A stretch of 60,112 nt of DNA, from assembly GCA_015661405.1 (NCBI GenBank), contig JACWMK010000008.1:1-60112 (forward strand), in the 5' to 3' direction. Every line of letters starts with the position of its first letter. Positions within the stretch are counted from its first letter, which is position 1. The translations under genes were made by a program, and so were the position numbers. A model generated the notes under the pieces. The model was not told the DNA's origin, did no database searches, and worked only from the letters and a program-made list of their open reading frames with translations. The stretch is from Methanobacterium sp. GTDB taxonomy: Archaea > Methanobacteriota > Methanobacteria > Methanobacteriales > Methanobacteriaceae. Below, piece after piece: positions 1-11,140 of this stretch.

Positions 1-330
1 AATAAAGGAAAAAAGAAGAAAAAACCCCAGAAAATATAAAAAATCAAACAAATAACTAAAATTACCCAAAAATTAACCAACAAAATTAAAAAAAAAATGA
101 AGTAAATAGAAAATCTCTATATCTTACCATTTAACAGATATAATCTTTAATAATACAATAAAGGACGATTACCAGAAGTTATTAAGAATTGTAAGAATCT
201 AAAAAAGTATAATTTAAATAAAATTACTCTATATTAATATCAAGGAGAATCATATTTATAAATCAACAAGTCATAACTACCTGAAAGATTATCAACCAGA
301 CTAATGACTCGCAAGAAATGAAAATGTTTC
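1..330. other. AT-rich stretch without a recognised gene
   Basis: Very AT-rich sequence with many short stops in all frames. A GGAG at about 243-246 looks like a ribosome binding site, but no convincing start and reading frame follow it. I see no RNA gene or repeat. Confidence 0.4.
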
Positions 331-597
331 ATGAAAAGAACAAACATGAAAACCAAATTAGCTAGTCAAGTACTGGAGCTGGAAAACGGAACTGAAATAC
401 ATTGTTTTATAGCATTTGTGAAAGGTAAAGAGAATGAAGGAAGACCTATGGATTTGAATATTCGGCAGGAGAGAAACAGAAGATATAATGGTTTTTACTG
501 GTGTATAGGATTAATACTAGCATGGATTCTGGCATGGATAATAGGCGTATCACTACTACACCCCCCTGTATATTACACCCCATCAGGATACATATAG
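331..597 (+). CDS. Small single-pass membrane protein, unknown function
   Basis: An 88-residue protein I do not recognise. A polar N-terminal part (about residues 1-54) is followed by one strongly hydrophobic, Trp-rich segment (about 55-76) and a short Pro/Tyr-rich tail. This suggests one membrane span with the charged part probably inside the cell. No good Shine-Dalgarno site lies before the ATG used here; an internal ATG five codons later is an equally possible start. A shorter ORF with a strong ribosome binding site begins 26 nt downstream, so the two may be cotranscribed. It could be a lineage-specific protein; function cannot be inferred. Confidence 0.45.
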   Translation: MKRTNMKTKLASQVLELENGTEIHCFIAFVKGKENEGRPMDLNIRQERNRRYNGFYWCIGLILAWILAWIIGVSLLHPPVYYTPSGYI

Positions 598-623
598 GGT
601 AATCGCAGGAGGGAAGTATAGAT

Positions 624-731
624 ATGAAAAGGATGAAAAAGAATAAAATCCAACTTAAAGAATTTGATAAAGAGCTTAAAAAAATAAATCAAAGAACCAA
701 ATGGATGGGCTTATTGATGGGAAAACCATAA
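624..731 (+). CDS. Very small basic protein (35 aa), unknown
   Basis: ATG at 624 to TAA at 729-731 gives a 35-residue, Lys-rich peptide beginning MKRMKKNK and ending LLMGKP. A strong Shine-Dalgarno sequence AGGAGGG lies at 607-613, 10 nt before the ATG, which is the main reason to call it. It follows the small membrane protein gene on the same strand by 26 nt and may form a two-gene unit with it. No homology is recognised. Confidence 0.4.
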   Translation: MKRMKKNKIQLKEFDKELKKINQRTKWMGLLMGKP

Positions 732-804
732 ATTTAAAACAAAAAAATTTTTTATATTAAATTCTCATTTTAACTTCGTTAAACTTTTCATTACGAAGTA
801 TCAA

Positions 805-936
805 TTATAACACTTCAATAAGACCATTCTCTTCAAGTAATTTCTGAACATTTTGCTTTAATAAACTCTGTTTCTGCTTCTGTCTAGGAGTTAAACTAGC
901 CTGCTGAACCCCTTTTCTACATAATTCATTTTTCAT
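805..936 (-). CDS. Short Gln/Lys-rich ORF, possible gene remnant
   Basis: An open frame of 43 codons starting MKNELCRKGVQQ and ending ENGLIEVL. Thirteen further codons upstream of the ATG are open before an in-frame TAG, and they also read as plausible protein. The sequence is amphipathic and helix-like. No clear Shine-Dalgarno site was found. It may be the C-terminal remnant of a larger lost gene or a small real protein. I do not recognise a family. Confidence 0.28.
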   Translation of the reverse strand: MKNELCRKGVQQASLTPRQKQKQSLLKQNVQKLLEENGLIEVL

Positions 937-1132
937 AGCATTATTAAATGATTGCTTAATAGGAGTTGTGGGCTATTAGGTGTTCTTGTGAAAATAATGA
1001 ATAATGCGTATAGGATAAGTTTTCTGGTTTTTATTAATACTGAATTTTGTAGAAATGCTTGATTTACAACATAAAAATGAGAAAAGATTTATTTAATATC
1101 ATGGAAATATTTATTATTTTGCTATTGAATGG

Positions 1133-1576
1133 ATGTTAAAAAAAATGGTAATGAAAACGATTAAGCCTGTGGAGATTTTGTTGGTTGAAAACAATTCTGG
1201 TGATTTGCGAGAGTTCAGTATATTGTTTAAAGAATCATCTATTCCCAATAATTTCCGTTTTGTAGGCAATGGAGATGAAGCATTGGAAATGATGTTTCAA
1301 ATGAATGTATTTAGTGATATGCCCCGACCAGATGTTGTAATATTTGATATTCATTCTTTTAAAAAGGATGAATGGAATTTATTACAAGAGATTGCTAAAG
1401 AAGCTGGTATAAAATGTATACCAGTGGTTATTTTAACCAAGGATTTAAGCATTAAAGAAGAAGCTGAGAAACATTTAAGTTGTCCTATTCATTCTTTAAA
1501 CGAATCAAATGGCTTAAATGAATACAAAATTATAGTGAAATCTGTCGAGGATTTTTGGCTTAGTAAACATGAATAA
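1133..1576 (+). CDS. Degenerate response-regulator receiver protein (Rcp1-like)
   Basis: A stand-alone CheY-like receiver of the Rcp1 type, similar along its length to the intact receiver at 35192-35635 (both carry EILLVE near the N-terminus and end with a DFWLS motif). The phospho-acceptor Asp is present in VVIFDIH (about residue 72). The acidic pair that binds Mg is changed to Glu-Asn in LVENNSGD, and the conserved Lys of the usual TKP motif is missing near CPIHSLNES. It is therefore probably a phosphorylation-impaired or divergent receiver. No output domain is present. The start is uncertain: ATGs at 1133, 1145 and 1151 are in frame and none has a good Shine-Dalgarno site. Confidence 0.8.
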   Translation: MLKKMVMKTIKPVEILLVENNSGDLREFSILFKESSIPNNFRFVGNGDEALEMMFQMNVFSDMPRPDVVIFDIHSFKKDEWNLLQEIAKEAGIKCIPVVILTKDLSIKEEAEKHLSCPIHSLNESNGLNEYKIIVKSVEDFWLSKHE

Positions 1577-1607
1577 AAAAAATAGAAACATTTTAAATTT
1601 GATTAGA

Positions 1608-1793
1608 TTATTTTTTTCCCAAATCTTCCTGATTTCTCCGTAATTTGTTTACTAACCATATCACAAAAAATATTACTAATATAACAGCTATTCCTATGGC
1701 TATAAATAAATAAAAAATTGCTAAACTTACTATAATCAACGTTACAACAATTTTTGGAGTAATTTGATTTTTATCATCGGTTTTTTCCACCAT
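1608..1793 (-). CDS. Small membrane protein, unknown function
   Basis: A 61-residue protein with a charged N-terminus, a long hydrophobic stretch (about residues 15-48, enough for one long or two short membrane spans) and a basic tail. An AGGGG Shine-Dalgarno motif at about 1804-1808 lies 10 nt before the ATG. It is convergent with the receiver gene upstream in the map. No family is recognised. Confidence 0.5.
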   Translation of the reverse strand: MVEKTDDKNQITPKIVVTLIIVSLAIFYLFIAIGIAVILVIFFVIWLVNKLRRNQEDLGKK

Positions 1794-2123
1794 AATAAAT
1801 TGGCCCCTAATTTACCTTATTTATTCTTTTGCATTTTTTAATATTTAATATTTCCTATCTAATCTCTGGAGAGACCTCATAACTAATATAGAACTCATTA
1901 TTAGCTGATCTTAAGATTAGATCTACTATAGAATTTCTTATACAAAAGCAAGAATTATAAATTAATCTTTAAAAATATTTTAATGATTTGATTTGTTTTA
2001 ATCTAAAACTAACAATGTTAAACAGTATAAAAAAAAAATGATTAAAACTGAGCTAATTTGAATTAAAAAAAAATAAATGACTGGAAGAAAGTAAAAAAAT
2101 TACTTTCTTCTTAAACCTTTAAT
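1794..2123. other. Intergenic region, nothing recognised
   Basis: AT-rich sequence between the small membrane protein gene and the 3' end of cdc48. It probably holds the promoter of the small gene and the cdc48 transcript end (T-rich tracts when read on the minus strand). No ORF or RNA gene is seen. Confidence 0.35.
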
Positions 2124-4298
<2,175 letters not shown>

Positions 4299-4753
4299 TT
4301 CTTTAGTGTTAATGATAAAATCCTCCTTTTACATCATTAAATGTTCATTGTGAATTTTTAAATTGTTAAAAAAGTAATTATACTTCAATGATATTTTAGT
4401 TAACTTATGTTACTATAACATTGTAGTTTAATATATATAAATGTTTTGTCCAAAATTAAAGATTAATAAATTCTAGTATAAGCTTTAGTTATGATTAAAT
4501 CTACTAGAATCAATTCAATAGATGAATTTAAAGTAAACTATGAAATACTTTAAAATAATAACGTTATATGAAGTTCTGCTAGGATTATTGAATACAATAT
4601 TCAATCGGCAGGAAATTCTTGGTAATAGTATGATTTAAAAGCCTATGTAAGCACTGTGGAAAATGAGATATATAAAAGAAAAATTTTTTAAAAAAAATAG
4701 GAAAAACATTTATCTCCATGTTTATATTTATTATAAATTTTACACGGAAATTT
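4299..4753. other. Intergenic region with likely cdc48 promoter
   Basis: AT-rich region between tyrA and cdc48. A TATA-like element, TTTATATATA on the minus strand at about 4431-4441, could drive cdc48 and would leave an untranslated leader of about 100 nt. A small perfect inverted repeat, ATTGAATA-CAA-TATTCAAT, lies at 4587-4605 with no clear role. A 62-codon minus-strand frame overlapping the tyrA 3' end has no ribosome binding site and is not called. Confidence 0.35.
4311..4327 (-). promoter_or_regulatory. Shine-Dalgarno site pointing to an ATT start of cdc48
   Basis: On the minus strand AGGAGG (4322-4327) is followed 8 nt later by ATT (4313-4311), which is in frame with cdc48. The in-frame codons between ATT and the first ATG encode N-T-K-E. 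The frame is closed by TAA at 4331-4329 and contains no ATG, GTG or TTG before 4298. Either ATT is the start codon or the AGGAGG serves an unusually distant ATG. Confidence 0.45.
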
Positions 4754-6058
4754 TTAACGTAAGATTCCACCAAAACCTTTTAGAAGTTTTTCAACATTAT
4801 TTCTAGCTTTTGGATTTATAACTTCATATTCAAAGGTGATACTCTTCATTCCAGATTCAATCTGACCGCCTTTATAAACATCCTTAACACAAACATGCAC
4901 CACATCTTCTAAATTCCTTAATGTGTTGGATATAACATCTGGATCAGAATCTTGAGGTAGAATAACAGAAACATCGAAAATCTTCTTTGGATAATTTTCA
5001 TTTTTGTATTGAATCAATTCATTTTGACTTAAAATTTCTATATTCGATATTTTTAATTTAATTAACGTGTTATGACTATTTAAAGTTATAAAATCTGGTG
5101 TAATATCCTCTAAAATTCCTAAATGAATTTTTCCAGAATATATATGTTTCAAACCAACTTCTTCACCTAATGAACTTTTCAATATCCTAATCTCCCCGGT
5201 AAGTGCAGATATCGCTTTATCTGACCTTCCAAGAGATGCTTCTAAATCATCTAAATATTTAGCTGCTGAACTCATGATATTTACAAATCTATCCTCATCA
5301 TTATGAGTTATTATATCATTTAACTCCTGTATAGTGGAGAAAAACTGATTATGGACCTCTGCAACGTAATGATTTTGAGTTTGAATAGCATAATACATAT
5401 AAGGATTCTGTGAAACTATTCTAGCAATCATATCAAGCATCAAACTATACACTGGACTTGCAAATTTTCTGGACATCTTAACATCCACTTGAAATCGTTC
5501 CAATGTTACAGCAATACTGATGTATGTAAAATGAGTTAAACCTTGGACGATACTCATCATCTGATCATGAATTTGGGGAGTGGTTTCAATAACGCGAGTA
5601 TTTTCTGATTCCAAAAATTTAATTACTTTCTCGTACCATTTACCTTTAGTTAATGGTGTTAATACAACAACCTGACCCTCCAGGGATTTAATTCTGGGAC
5701 CGAACATGGGATGAGTCGGGATAAATTCCACACCATCCGGAATAAATTCCTCCATCACCCTTGATGGTTCTTCCTTTACAGAAGTTACATCCATTAGTAA
5801 TGAACCTTCTTTTAGATGTGGAGCAACCTCCATTATTATTTTAGAAGATACATCGATAGGAACCGCTGCAATCACTATTTCAGCTTTGGATGCAGCTTCG
5901 ATATTATTGGAAGTATAGAATACCCCAATTTTTTCAGATATCTCCTTTCCCCTCAAAGAATTTCGACCGGTGATGATAACATCACATCCACTTTCTTTAA
6001 GAAAATTAGCTATCCAATTTCCCAATCCACGAGTGCCACCAATAACCGCCACTTGCAT
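4754..6058 (-). CDS. tyrA: Prephenate dehydrogenase (TyrA) with C-terminal ACT-like region
   Basis: Probable NAD(P)-dependent prephenate dehydrogenase, which converts prephenate to 4-hydroxyphenylpyruvate in tyrosine synthesis. The N-terminus has a dinucleotide-binding Rossmann motif VIGGTRGLG (about residues 5-13), followed by DVTSVKEEP and the substrate-binding stretch FIPTHPMFGP typical of TyrA. The helical dimerisation domain follows. The last ~85 residues (from about 350) look like an ACT-type regulatory domain (FDVSVILPQDSDPDV), as in the long ~430-440 aa TyrA of methanogens. It is a monocistronic minus-strand gene divergent from pelota. No strong Shine-Dalgarno site is seen, so a short-leader or leaderless mRNA is possible. 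Confidence 0.88.
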   Translation of the reverse strand: MQVAVIGGTRGLGNWIANFLKESGCDVIITGRNSLRGKEISEKIGVFYTSNNIEAASKAEIVIAAVPIDVSSKIIMEVAPHLKEGSLLMDVTSVKEEPSRVMEEFIPDGVEFIPTHPMFGPRIKSLEGQVVVLTPLTKGKWYEKVIKFLESENTRVIETTPQIHDQMMSIVQGLTHFTYISIAVTLERFQVDVKMSRKFASPVYSLMLDMIARIVSQNPYMYYAIQTQNHYVAEVHNQFFSTIQELNDIITHNDEDRFVNIMSSAAKYLDDLEASLGRSDKAISALTGEIRILKSSLGEEVGLKHIYSGKIHLGILEDITPDFITLNSHNTLIKLKISNIEILSQNELIQYKNENYPKKIFDVSVILPQDSDPDVISNTLRNLEDVVHVCVKDVYKGGQIESGMKSITFEYEVINPKARNNVEKLLKGFGGILR

Positions 6059-6353
6059 AAGAGTTATCTATGGAAAACCATGTATTTTAAATCTTTAGTA
6101 TATACTCATTTACTTTTATAATCTAAAAATGTTCTAAATCATATTTTTAATCTTATCCAGCTTCTAAAATACTATCATAAACATTATTAAATATTGATAA
6201 TTAATTTTTCTTCGAAAATAAGAGAAAACTTATGAATAATGGATAATAAAAAAAATGATTAATAATATAAATAAATAAGATTATACACGATTTTTTTCCC
6301 CATAATCAAATTCATATTCATTCTTTACATTCCATAAAAAGTGGTTTTTATAA

Positions 6354-7412
6354 ATGCGTATAGTTCATCAAGATGCTAGAAAAGGACTTATAGAGTTGTT
6401 ACCTGAAACTCTAGATGATTTATGGCATTTATCTCATATTATAGAGCCTGGTGACCTTGTCTCATCTAGAACCACTCGCCGTATTCAAGATACAACTGGA
6501 GAACGATTACGTAGTGACCGAGGAATTAAAAAAACATTTTTCATTGGCATACGTGTTGAAAGCATTAAATTTCATAAGTACACGGGGAAACTACGCGCTA
6601 CGGGTATTATTGAAAGAGGACCAGAAGATTTAGTTCCTTTAGGTTCTCATCACACCTTAGATTTGAAGCTTAAAAATTCTGTTAAAATCCAAAAGGAAAG
6701 ATGGACTCGTTGGCATCAAAAGAGAATTAAAGACGCGATCAAAGCATCGAAAACACCTCGAGCCTTAGTAATTATTATTGAAGATGATGTTGCAGATCTG
6801 GGTATTTTACGGCAGTATGGGGTGGAGTATTACGGCCCTATTATTGGGGGAATCTCTGGTAAAAGAGAAGTACAGAAGAATAGGCAGAAAATTTTAAATG
6901 ATTTTTATGATGAAATCATCAAAACTATTAGTAATTTTGAGGGGATTGAGGGGATAGTTATTGGTGGCCCTGGTTTTTGGAAAAATGATTTTTATAAGTT
7001 TCTTGATGATAATTACTCTGAACTATCTAAAATTGCTCTTTTGGAGAGTACTGGAGCGGGTGGAAGAGCGGGGATTAGAGAAATTTTACAGAAGGGTGTT
7101 CTGGAGGAAATGGCTACTGAAGGACGTATTGCTCAGGAAATGCGGTTGATTAATCAATTATTGCAGGAAGTTGGTAAATCTTCTAATATGGTGACTTATG
7201 GAAAAAATGAAGTTAAGAATGCTGTTGATACTGGTGCTGTGGAACAGTTGCTGGTTATTGATGTGTTGCTTCGTAATGAAGATGTGGAGAAGTTGATGGA
7301 TGTCACTGAGAATTTAGGGGGTAAAGTGATGGTTATAAGTAGTGAACATGAGGGTGGGAAACAATTATCTGCGTTAGGTGGAATTGCAGCGCTTTTAAGG
7401 TATGCTATATAA
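6354..7412 (+). CDS. pelA: Pelota/Dom34 mRNA surveillance protein
   Basis: aPelota, which enters stalled ribosomes with an EF1A-like GTPase and promotes their dissociation together with ABCE1. It resembles eRF1 in domains 2 and 3 but has no GGQ motif, consistent with no peptide-release activity. The N-terminal Sm-like domain begins MRIVHQDARKGLIELLPE, followed by the eRF1_2-like region (ALVIIIEDDVADLGIL, IVIGGPGFWK) and the C-terminal eRF1_3-like domain ending LGGIAALLRYAI. At 352 residues it is full length. A GTGG motif lies about 9 nt before the ATG. It is divergent from tyrA; the 295-bp gap between them holds nothing else recognisable. Confidence 0.96.
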   Translation: MRIVHQDARKGLIELLPETLDDLWHLSHIIEPGDLVSSRTTRRIQDTTGERLRSDRGIKKTFFIGIRVESIKFHKYTGKLRATGIIERGPEDLVPLGSHHTLDLKLKNSVKIQKERWTRWHQKRIKDAIKASKTPRALVIIIEDDVADLGILRQYGVEYYGPIIGGISGKREVQKNRQKILNDFYDEIIKTISNFEGIEGIVIGGPGFWKNDFYKFLDDNYSELSKIALLESTGAGGRAGIREILQKGVLEEMATEGRIAQEMRLINQLLQEVGKSSNMVTYGKNEVKNAVDTGAVEQLLVIDVLLRNEDVEKLMDVTENLGGKVMVISSEHEGGKQLSALGGIAALLRYAI

Positions 7413-7517
7413 AAAAAATGATTCTCCTATAAAATCTGAAAAATTCAATTTTTTTTTAAATTTAAAGTTAAACTTTCAAGGTTAATAGTTTATTAAAATA
7501 TAATTGGTGAATAAATT

Positions 7518-8429
7518 TTGAATCAAATAATCCTACTTATATTAATATTTATTTTATCAGCAATTTTTACATTGTTATTTAAAACAATTATTACCCGGTG
7601 GGGAGGTAATTTATATACTAGTGTAAGGGGTGGAACACCTCGTGCTGTGGGTTTAGCTCCATTTATATTATTAATAATATTTTTTCCTCCTCCTGGTAAT
7701 TATTTAATTGCAATAATTGGAGTTTTTGCATTTGTAGATGATTTAACTGGCAGGAAAAAAATCAATGGTCTTCCAGTTGAATTAGGCCAACTATCCAGGG
7801 GTATTGGAATGTTACTGGTTATGATTGTGGGATTCTATTACTTCGGGCCGGCGGCTATTCTTATAGGATTGATGATACAACCCATGAATATAGCTGACAT
7901 GCAACCGGGAGCAACCTGCTCAACTGTGATTATAATGAGTTTATTTATGGCTTTAATTCTCTATTTAACCACTGGAAACCCTTATTCTCTAGCATTAATT
8001 ATTTTAGCAGTTTGCCTCGGATATGCTCCATTTGATTATATGGGAAAAATTATGTTGGGTGAAGTAGGTAATCATTCATTTGGTGTTGGTTTAGGTGTCA
8101 TATATGCACTCTTAGGATTTAATTTAACTAATTCTCATGGTGGGGAAAGTTGGGGTGTTCTTTTAATTGTATTAGTTCTTCTGATAATAACTTCAATGTT
8201 AATAGCCTTCATCAGGAGATGGAATCTCAAATATTATTTGGAAGATAAGTTACTGATTCCAGAACCGACTTACGGTGATTATGTAATGGATGTTTTAACC
8301 GGTGGTGGATTAGGTGATCTGATACGTAGAATCTTACTTAATAAAAAGGAGATAATCATTAAAAAAAGAATTTATAGATTATTAGGATTTAGAAGACTAG
8401 TTTTAAATCCATATTCTAAAAAAAGATGA
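7518..8429 (+). CDS. MraY-like glycosyl-phosphate transferase (cell wall)
   Basis: Polytopic membrane protein of the polyprenyl-phosphate glycosyl-1-phosphate transferase superfamily (MraY/WecA type), probably transferring a UDP-linked precursor to a lipid carrier. Family signatures seen are FVDDLTGR (the cytoplasmic Asp-Asp motif, about residues 75-82), NIADMQPG (the counterpart of the NLTDG motif) and GEVGNHSFG (the counterpart of GDVGSLALG, with Glu in place of Asp). About nine to ten hydrophobic segments are visible. It starts at TTG with a GGTGA Shine-Dalgarno motif at 7506-7510. A MurG-like gene follows on the same strand, so the pair could build the lipid-linked precursor of pseudomurein. 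That role is inference from family and neighbourhood. Confidence 0.82.
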   Translation: MNQIILLILIFILSAIFTLLFKTIITRWGGNLYTSVRGGTPRAVGLAPFILLIIFFPPPGNYLIAIIGVFAFVDDLTGRKKINGLPVELGQLSRGIGMLLVMIVGFYYFGPAAILIGLMIQPMNIADMQPGATCSTVIIMSLFMALILYLTTGNPYSLALIILAVCLGYAPFDYMGKIMLGEVGNHSFGVGLGVIYALLGFNLTNSHGGESWGVLLIVLVLLIITSMLIAFIRRWNLKYYLEDKLLIPEPTYGDYVMDVLTGGGLGDLIRRILLNKKEIIIKKRIYRLLGFRRLVLNPYSKKR

Positions 8430-8719
8430 AAATGCCCGTACCGGATACTGCAATGGGTATGGAATCCAATATCAAGCATTTGTTTAAACTATATCTGGTG
8501 TGTATGAAATTATATGGAATACAAATTTGTTTAACCAGTTAAAGATAATAATGATTAGCATTCTACAATTTTTTTAATCTTAGAAATTTTTAGTATTTAA
8601 GAAAAATTTTTTTTATATATAAATTTAAGAGTTTAATAAAAGAATATTTATCAATCTAATTAATAGGAATTAGAAGTAAAATGTCCTGTTGAATTAAAAA
8701 AAAAATTAAAGGTGATTTA
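8430..8719. other. Spacer between the MraY-like and MurG-like genes
   Basis: The spacer holds no ORF. An imperfect hairpin (CCGTACC pairing with GGTATGG, about 8436-8461) directly after the MraY-like gene could be a processing or termination structure. A TATA-like TTTATATAT at about 8611-8621 suggests the MurG-like gene has its own promoter. Confidence 0.35.
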
Positions 8720-9775
8720 TTGAAGGCATTATTAATAGTTACTGGAAGAGGTATGGGTGGGGATACTGTAACCGCCATTAACATTGCCCAGGCATTATCG
8801 AATAAAGGTGTTGAATGTGAATTTGCATTGGATCGCACTGCTCCGGGTATATTATTTAAAAAAAATGGTTTAGAATGGTATACAACAAGCATACCCCAAG
8901 CAGGAGGTCATGCTGCCACTAAAGCTTCACTGGCTAAAGCTGCTTTTAAAACATTTAAAGCTGCTTGGGAAACTAGTCGATTATGCAAGAAAATCAAGCC
9001 AGATGTAGTGGTGGGCATTATTGGGGGTGGAGCTGTAGTCGGATGTGTAGGTGCCCTAATAGCAGGAATACCCTCAGTAGGTATTTTAATCACCCCGGCT
9101 GATGCACAGGTATGCACTAAAATAACCACTACAATTGCTCTTCCTGAATCAAACTTATTCCAAATGGATTTAACTAATACGAATATTCATAAAGCTTATT
9201 CCCCTGTTAATCCCGATATTATAGTGGGTAGTAAAGAAAAAGCACTTGAAATGATGCCACCAGAATTTAAAGAATACCGTCCATCTATACTATTCTCATC
9301 AGGTTCATGGCTTTTCGGGAAAATGGCTTTAGGCGTTAAAAAAATCGCTAAAAGCGGGTTAAATGTTAATATCCTAGTAGTAGGTGAACCATTAAAAGAA
9401 GACGAAGAAGACATTCAAGAATACCTAAAAGAAGAAAATATTATTTATTTAGGATATGTTGACTGGATGCAGGATTTATATAAAATTGTTGATCTTACAG
9501 TTTTAACTGATGATGGGATGATGATTCATGAAGCTATAGCTTGTCAATTACCAGTTATAGCTCTTTTAGGGGTGAAATGGGGTCGATATCATAATTTAGC
9601 TGCTGTTTTTGAAGGTGCAGTATTAGAGAGTGAATTAGAGGATCTAGAGGAAGTTACTAGAAGAGGATTTAATGAACTAGATGAAATGAAAGAGAATGCC
9701 CTTAAATATGGTAATGATGTTTTAGCATCTTCAGATAAGATTGCGCAGATAATATATAATCAAATAAAAAAATAA
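8720..9775 (+). CDS. MurG-like GT-B glycosyltransferase
   Basis: GT28-type (MurG/UDP-glycosyltransferase) protein of 351 residues. The N-terminus has a Gly-rich loop GRGMGGDTVTA in the position of the MurG GGTGGH loop. The C-terminal half carries TDDGMMIHEAIACQLPVIA, which fits the UDP-sugar binding region of MurG (Gly-x-x-x-x-x-Glu followed by Leu-Pro-x-Ile). No signal peptide is seen, which fits a peripheral membrane enzyme. It starts at TTG with AGGTGAT just upstream. Together with the preceding MraY-like gene it may add the second sugar to a lipid-linked pseudomurein precursor. Other UDP-sugar acceptors are possible. Confidence 0.75.
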   Translation: MKALLIVTGRGMGGDTVTAINIAQALSNKGVECEFALDRTAPGILFKKNGLEWYTTSIPQAGGHAATKASLAKAAFKTFKAAWETSRLCKKIKPDVVVGIIGGGAVVGCVGALIAGIPSVGILITPADAQVCTKITTTIALPESNLFQMDLTNTNIHKAYSPVNPDIIVGSKEKALEMMPPEFKEYRPSILFSSGSWLFGKMALGVKKIAKSGLNVNILVVGEPLKEDEEDIQEYLKEENIIYLGYVDWMQDLYKIVDLTVLTDDGMMIHEAIACQLPVIALLGVKWGRYHNLAAVFEGAVLESELEDLEEVTRRGFNELDEMKENALKYGNDVLASSDKIAQIIYNQIKK

Positions 9776-9826
9776 TTAAAAAAGTATAAAATTTTTTTTT
9801 AATTAACTTTTTTTTATTAATTTTTT

Positions 9827-11140
9827 TTATCCGAATTTAGAGAAAAGCCTCATCAATTTATATATAGGATCCGTGGAGGGGTGTGTTTCCATAAAATCAT
9901 CGAAATCATAAGTTTTATATTTATCTCTCATCATTTTAGAGATATAAGCCATACTAGTGCGTGCTGATGGTGATATAGATGAAACATCACGAATTTCACC
10001 AGATTCTGAGTCCACTTTCACTTTAGTGAATCCCGTGTTATGATCGAGAACATTCCAAAAAGCACCCGGCCCGGCGAAACCTGGTATAGAACCTTCAATT
10101 ATTTTTTCATCCATTAAATTAATGTCTTCTTGACTAAAAAATGCTATATCATAGTAGAGTGATATGGAATTGGGTATGAATCTGTAATCTGCTTCAGTAA
10201 TTATTCCACAAGCATTTCTTGCAGCAACTACTCCTTCCATTCTAGCAACTGGTGTGGTTCCTATTCCACCAATTAAATCTCCAGCAGCATAGATATCTTT
10301 TGCACTGGCTTCCATTCTCTGATTTACAATTACTTCACCAATTTCACCTAAATTAACTATATCATTTAATAATTCAGAATTAGGTGTCATTCCCGTTGCT
10401 AAGAGAACATCACCTTGTATGAAACCTTTATCTGTGATGACGCCATCTTTTTTTATCTCGTTGGCTTTAAGATTTTCATAGATCTCTATTTTACTTAAAA
10501 GTTTTTTTACAACATAATTTTTAACGTCTTCCTCTAAAACTCCTAGGAAATTGTTTCTACATAATACGTGTACTTTTGAGCCTAGTGCAGAGAATATTCC
10601 CGCATATTCCGCAGCTATAACTCCACTCCCTACTATTATAAGGTTCTCAGGTACTTCTTTAAATTCTAGTGTATCTTCATATGTTTTAGCATTCTCTGAA
10701 CCTTTTATTGGTGGTATATATGCTCTTGATCCTGTTGTCATTATTAACTTGTCAAATTCATAGGTTTTAGAATCTACTATGACTTCTTTATTTTCTGGGT
10801 CAATTTTTTCGGCTGTGCCTTTTAAAATTTTAACATTTGCTTTTTTAGTTTCAGTTTCTTCTGCTCTTCTTATTTTTGATATGGTATCTTTAATTCCCTT
10901 AGATAAGTTTTGGAAATTAATATTATTTATTTCTGATGTGATATTTAGTTCATTGAATTTTTGAGAGTCTTTTATTAATCTAGCTACATCATTTAATGCT
11001 GAATTAATCATACAACCGTGATTAAGGCATTTACCGCCTATATATTCTTTTTCTATAAGAATTACTTCCTCTCCAATTTGTGCTGCTTCTATTGCTGCTA
11101 GTCGGCCTGCTGGGCCTCCACCAATAACTAATATCTTCAT
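9827..11140 (-). CDS. FAD-dependent pyridine nucleotide-disulfide oxidoreductase
   Basis: Class I flavoprotein disulfide reductase, like dihydrolipoamide dehydrogenase. It has an N-terminal FAD-binding motif GGGPAGRLAA (residues 7-16), a redox-active disulfide motif KCLNHGC (Cys38 and Cys43, spacing CX4C), a second Rossmann motif GSGVIAAEYAG for NAD(P), the FAD-contacting ATG/YAAGDL motif, and a C-terminal dimerisation domain with HPSTDP, where the catalytic His-Pro usually sits. The family includes dihydrolipoamide, glutathione, mercuric and CoA-disulfide reductases. The substrate is not clear, and no 2-oxoacid dehydrogenase genes are nearby. A good AAAGGGGAG motif precedes the ATG. It is divergent from hypC. 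Confidence 0.88.
   Translation of the reverse strand: MKILVIGGGPAGRLAAIEAAQIGEEVILIEKEYIGGKCLNHGCMINSALNDVARLIKDSQKFNELNITSEINNINFQNLSKGIKDTISKIRRAEETETKKANVKILKGTAEKIDPENKEVIVDSKTYEFDKLIMTTGSRAYIPPIKGSENAKTYEDTLEFKEVPENLIIVGSGVIAAEYAGIFSALGSKVHVLCRNNFLGVLEEDVKNYVVKKLLSKIEIYENLKANEIKKDGVITDKGFIQGDVLLATGMTPNSELLNDIVNLGEIGEVIVNQRMEASAKDIYAAGDLIGGIGTTPVARMEGVVAARNACGIITEADYRFIPNSISLYYDIAFFSQEDINLMDEKIIEGSIPGFAGPGAFWNVLDHNTGFTKVKVDSESGEIRDVSSISPSARTSMAYISKMMRDKYKTYDFDDFMETHPSTDPIYKLMRLFSKFG

Noticed and set aside
4587..4605. Perfect 8-bp inverted repeat ATTGAATA-CAA-TATTCAAT
   Set aside because: Fully compatible with chance in AT-rich DNA, far from both flanking genes, and not followed by a T run.
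4585..4773. 62-codon minus-strand frame overlapping the tyrA end
   Set aside because: Low-complexity, Phe- and Ile-rich translation with no ribosome binding site, overlapping the coding end of tyrA.
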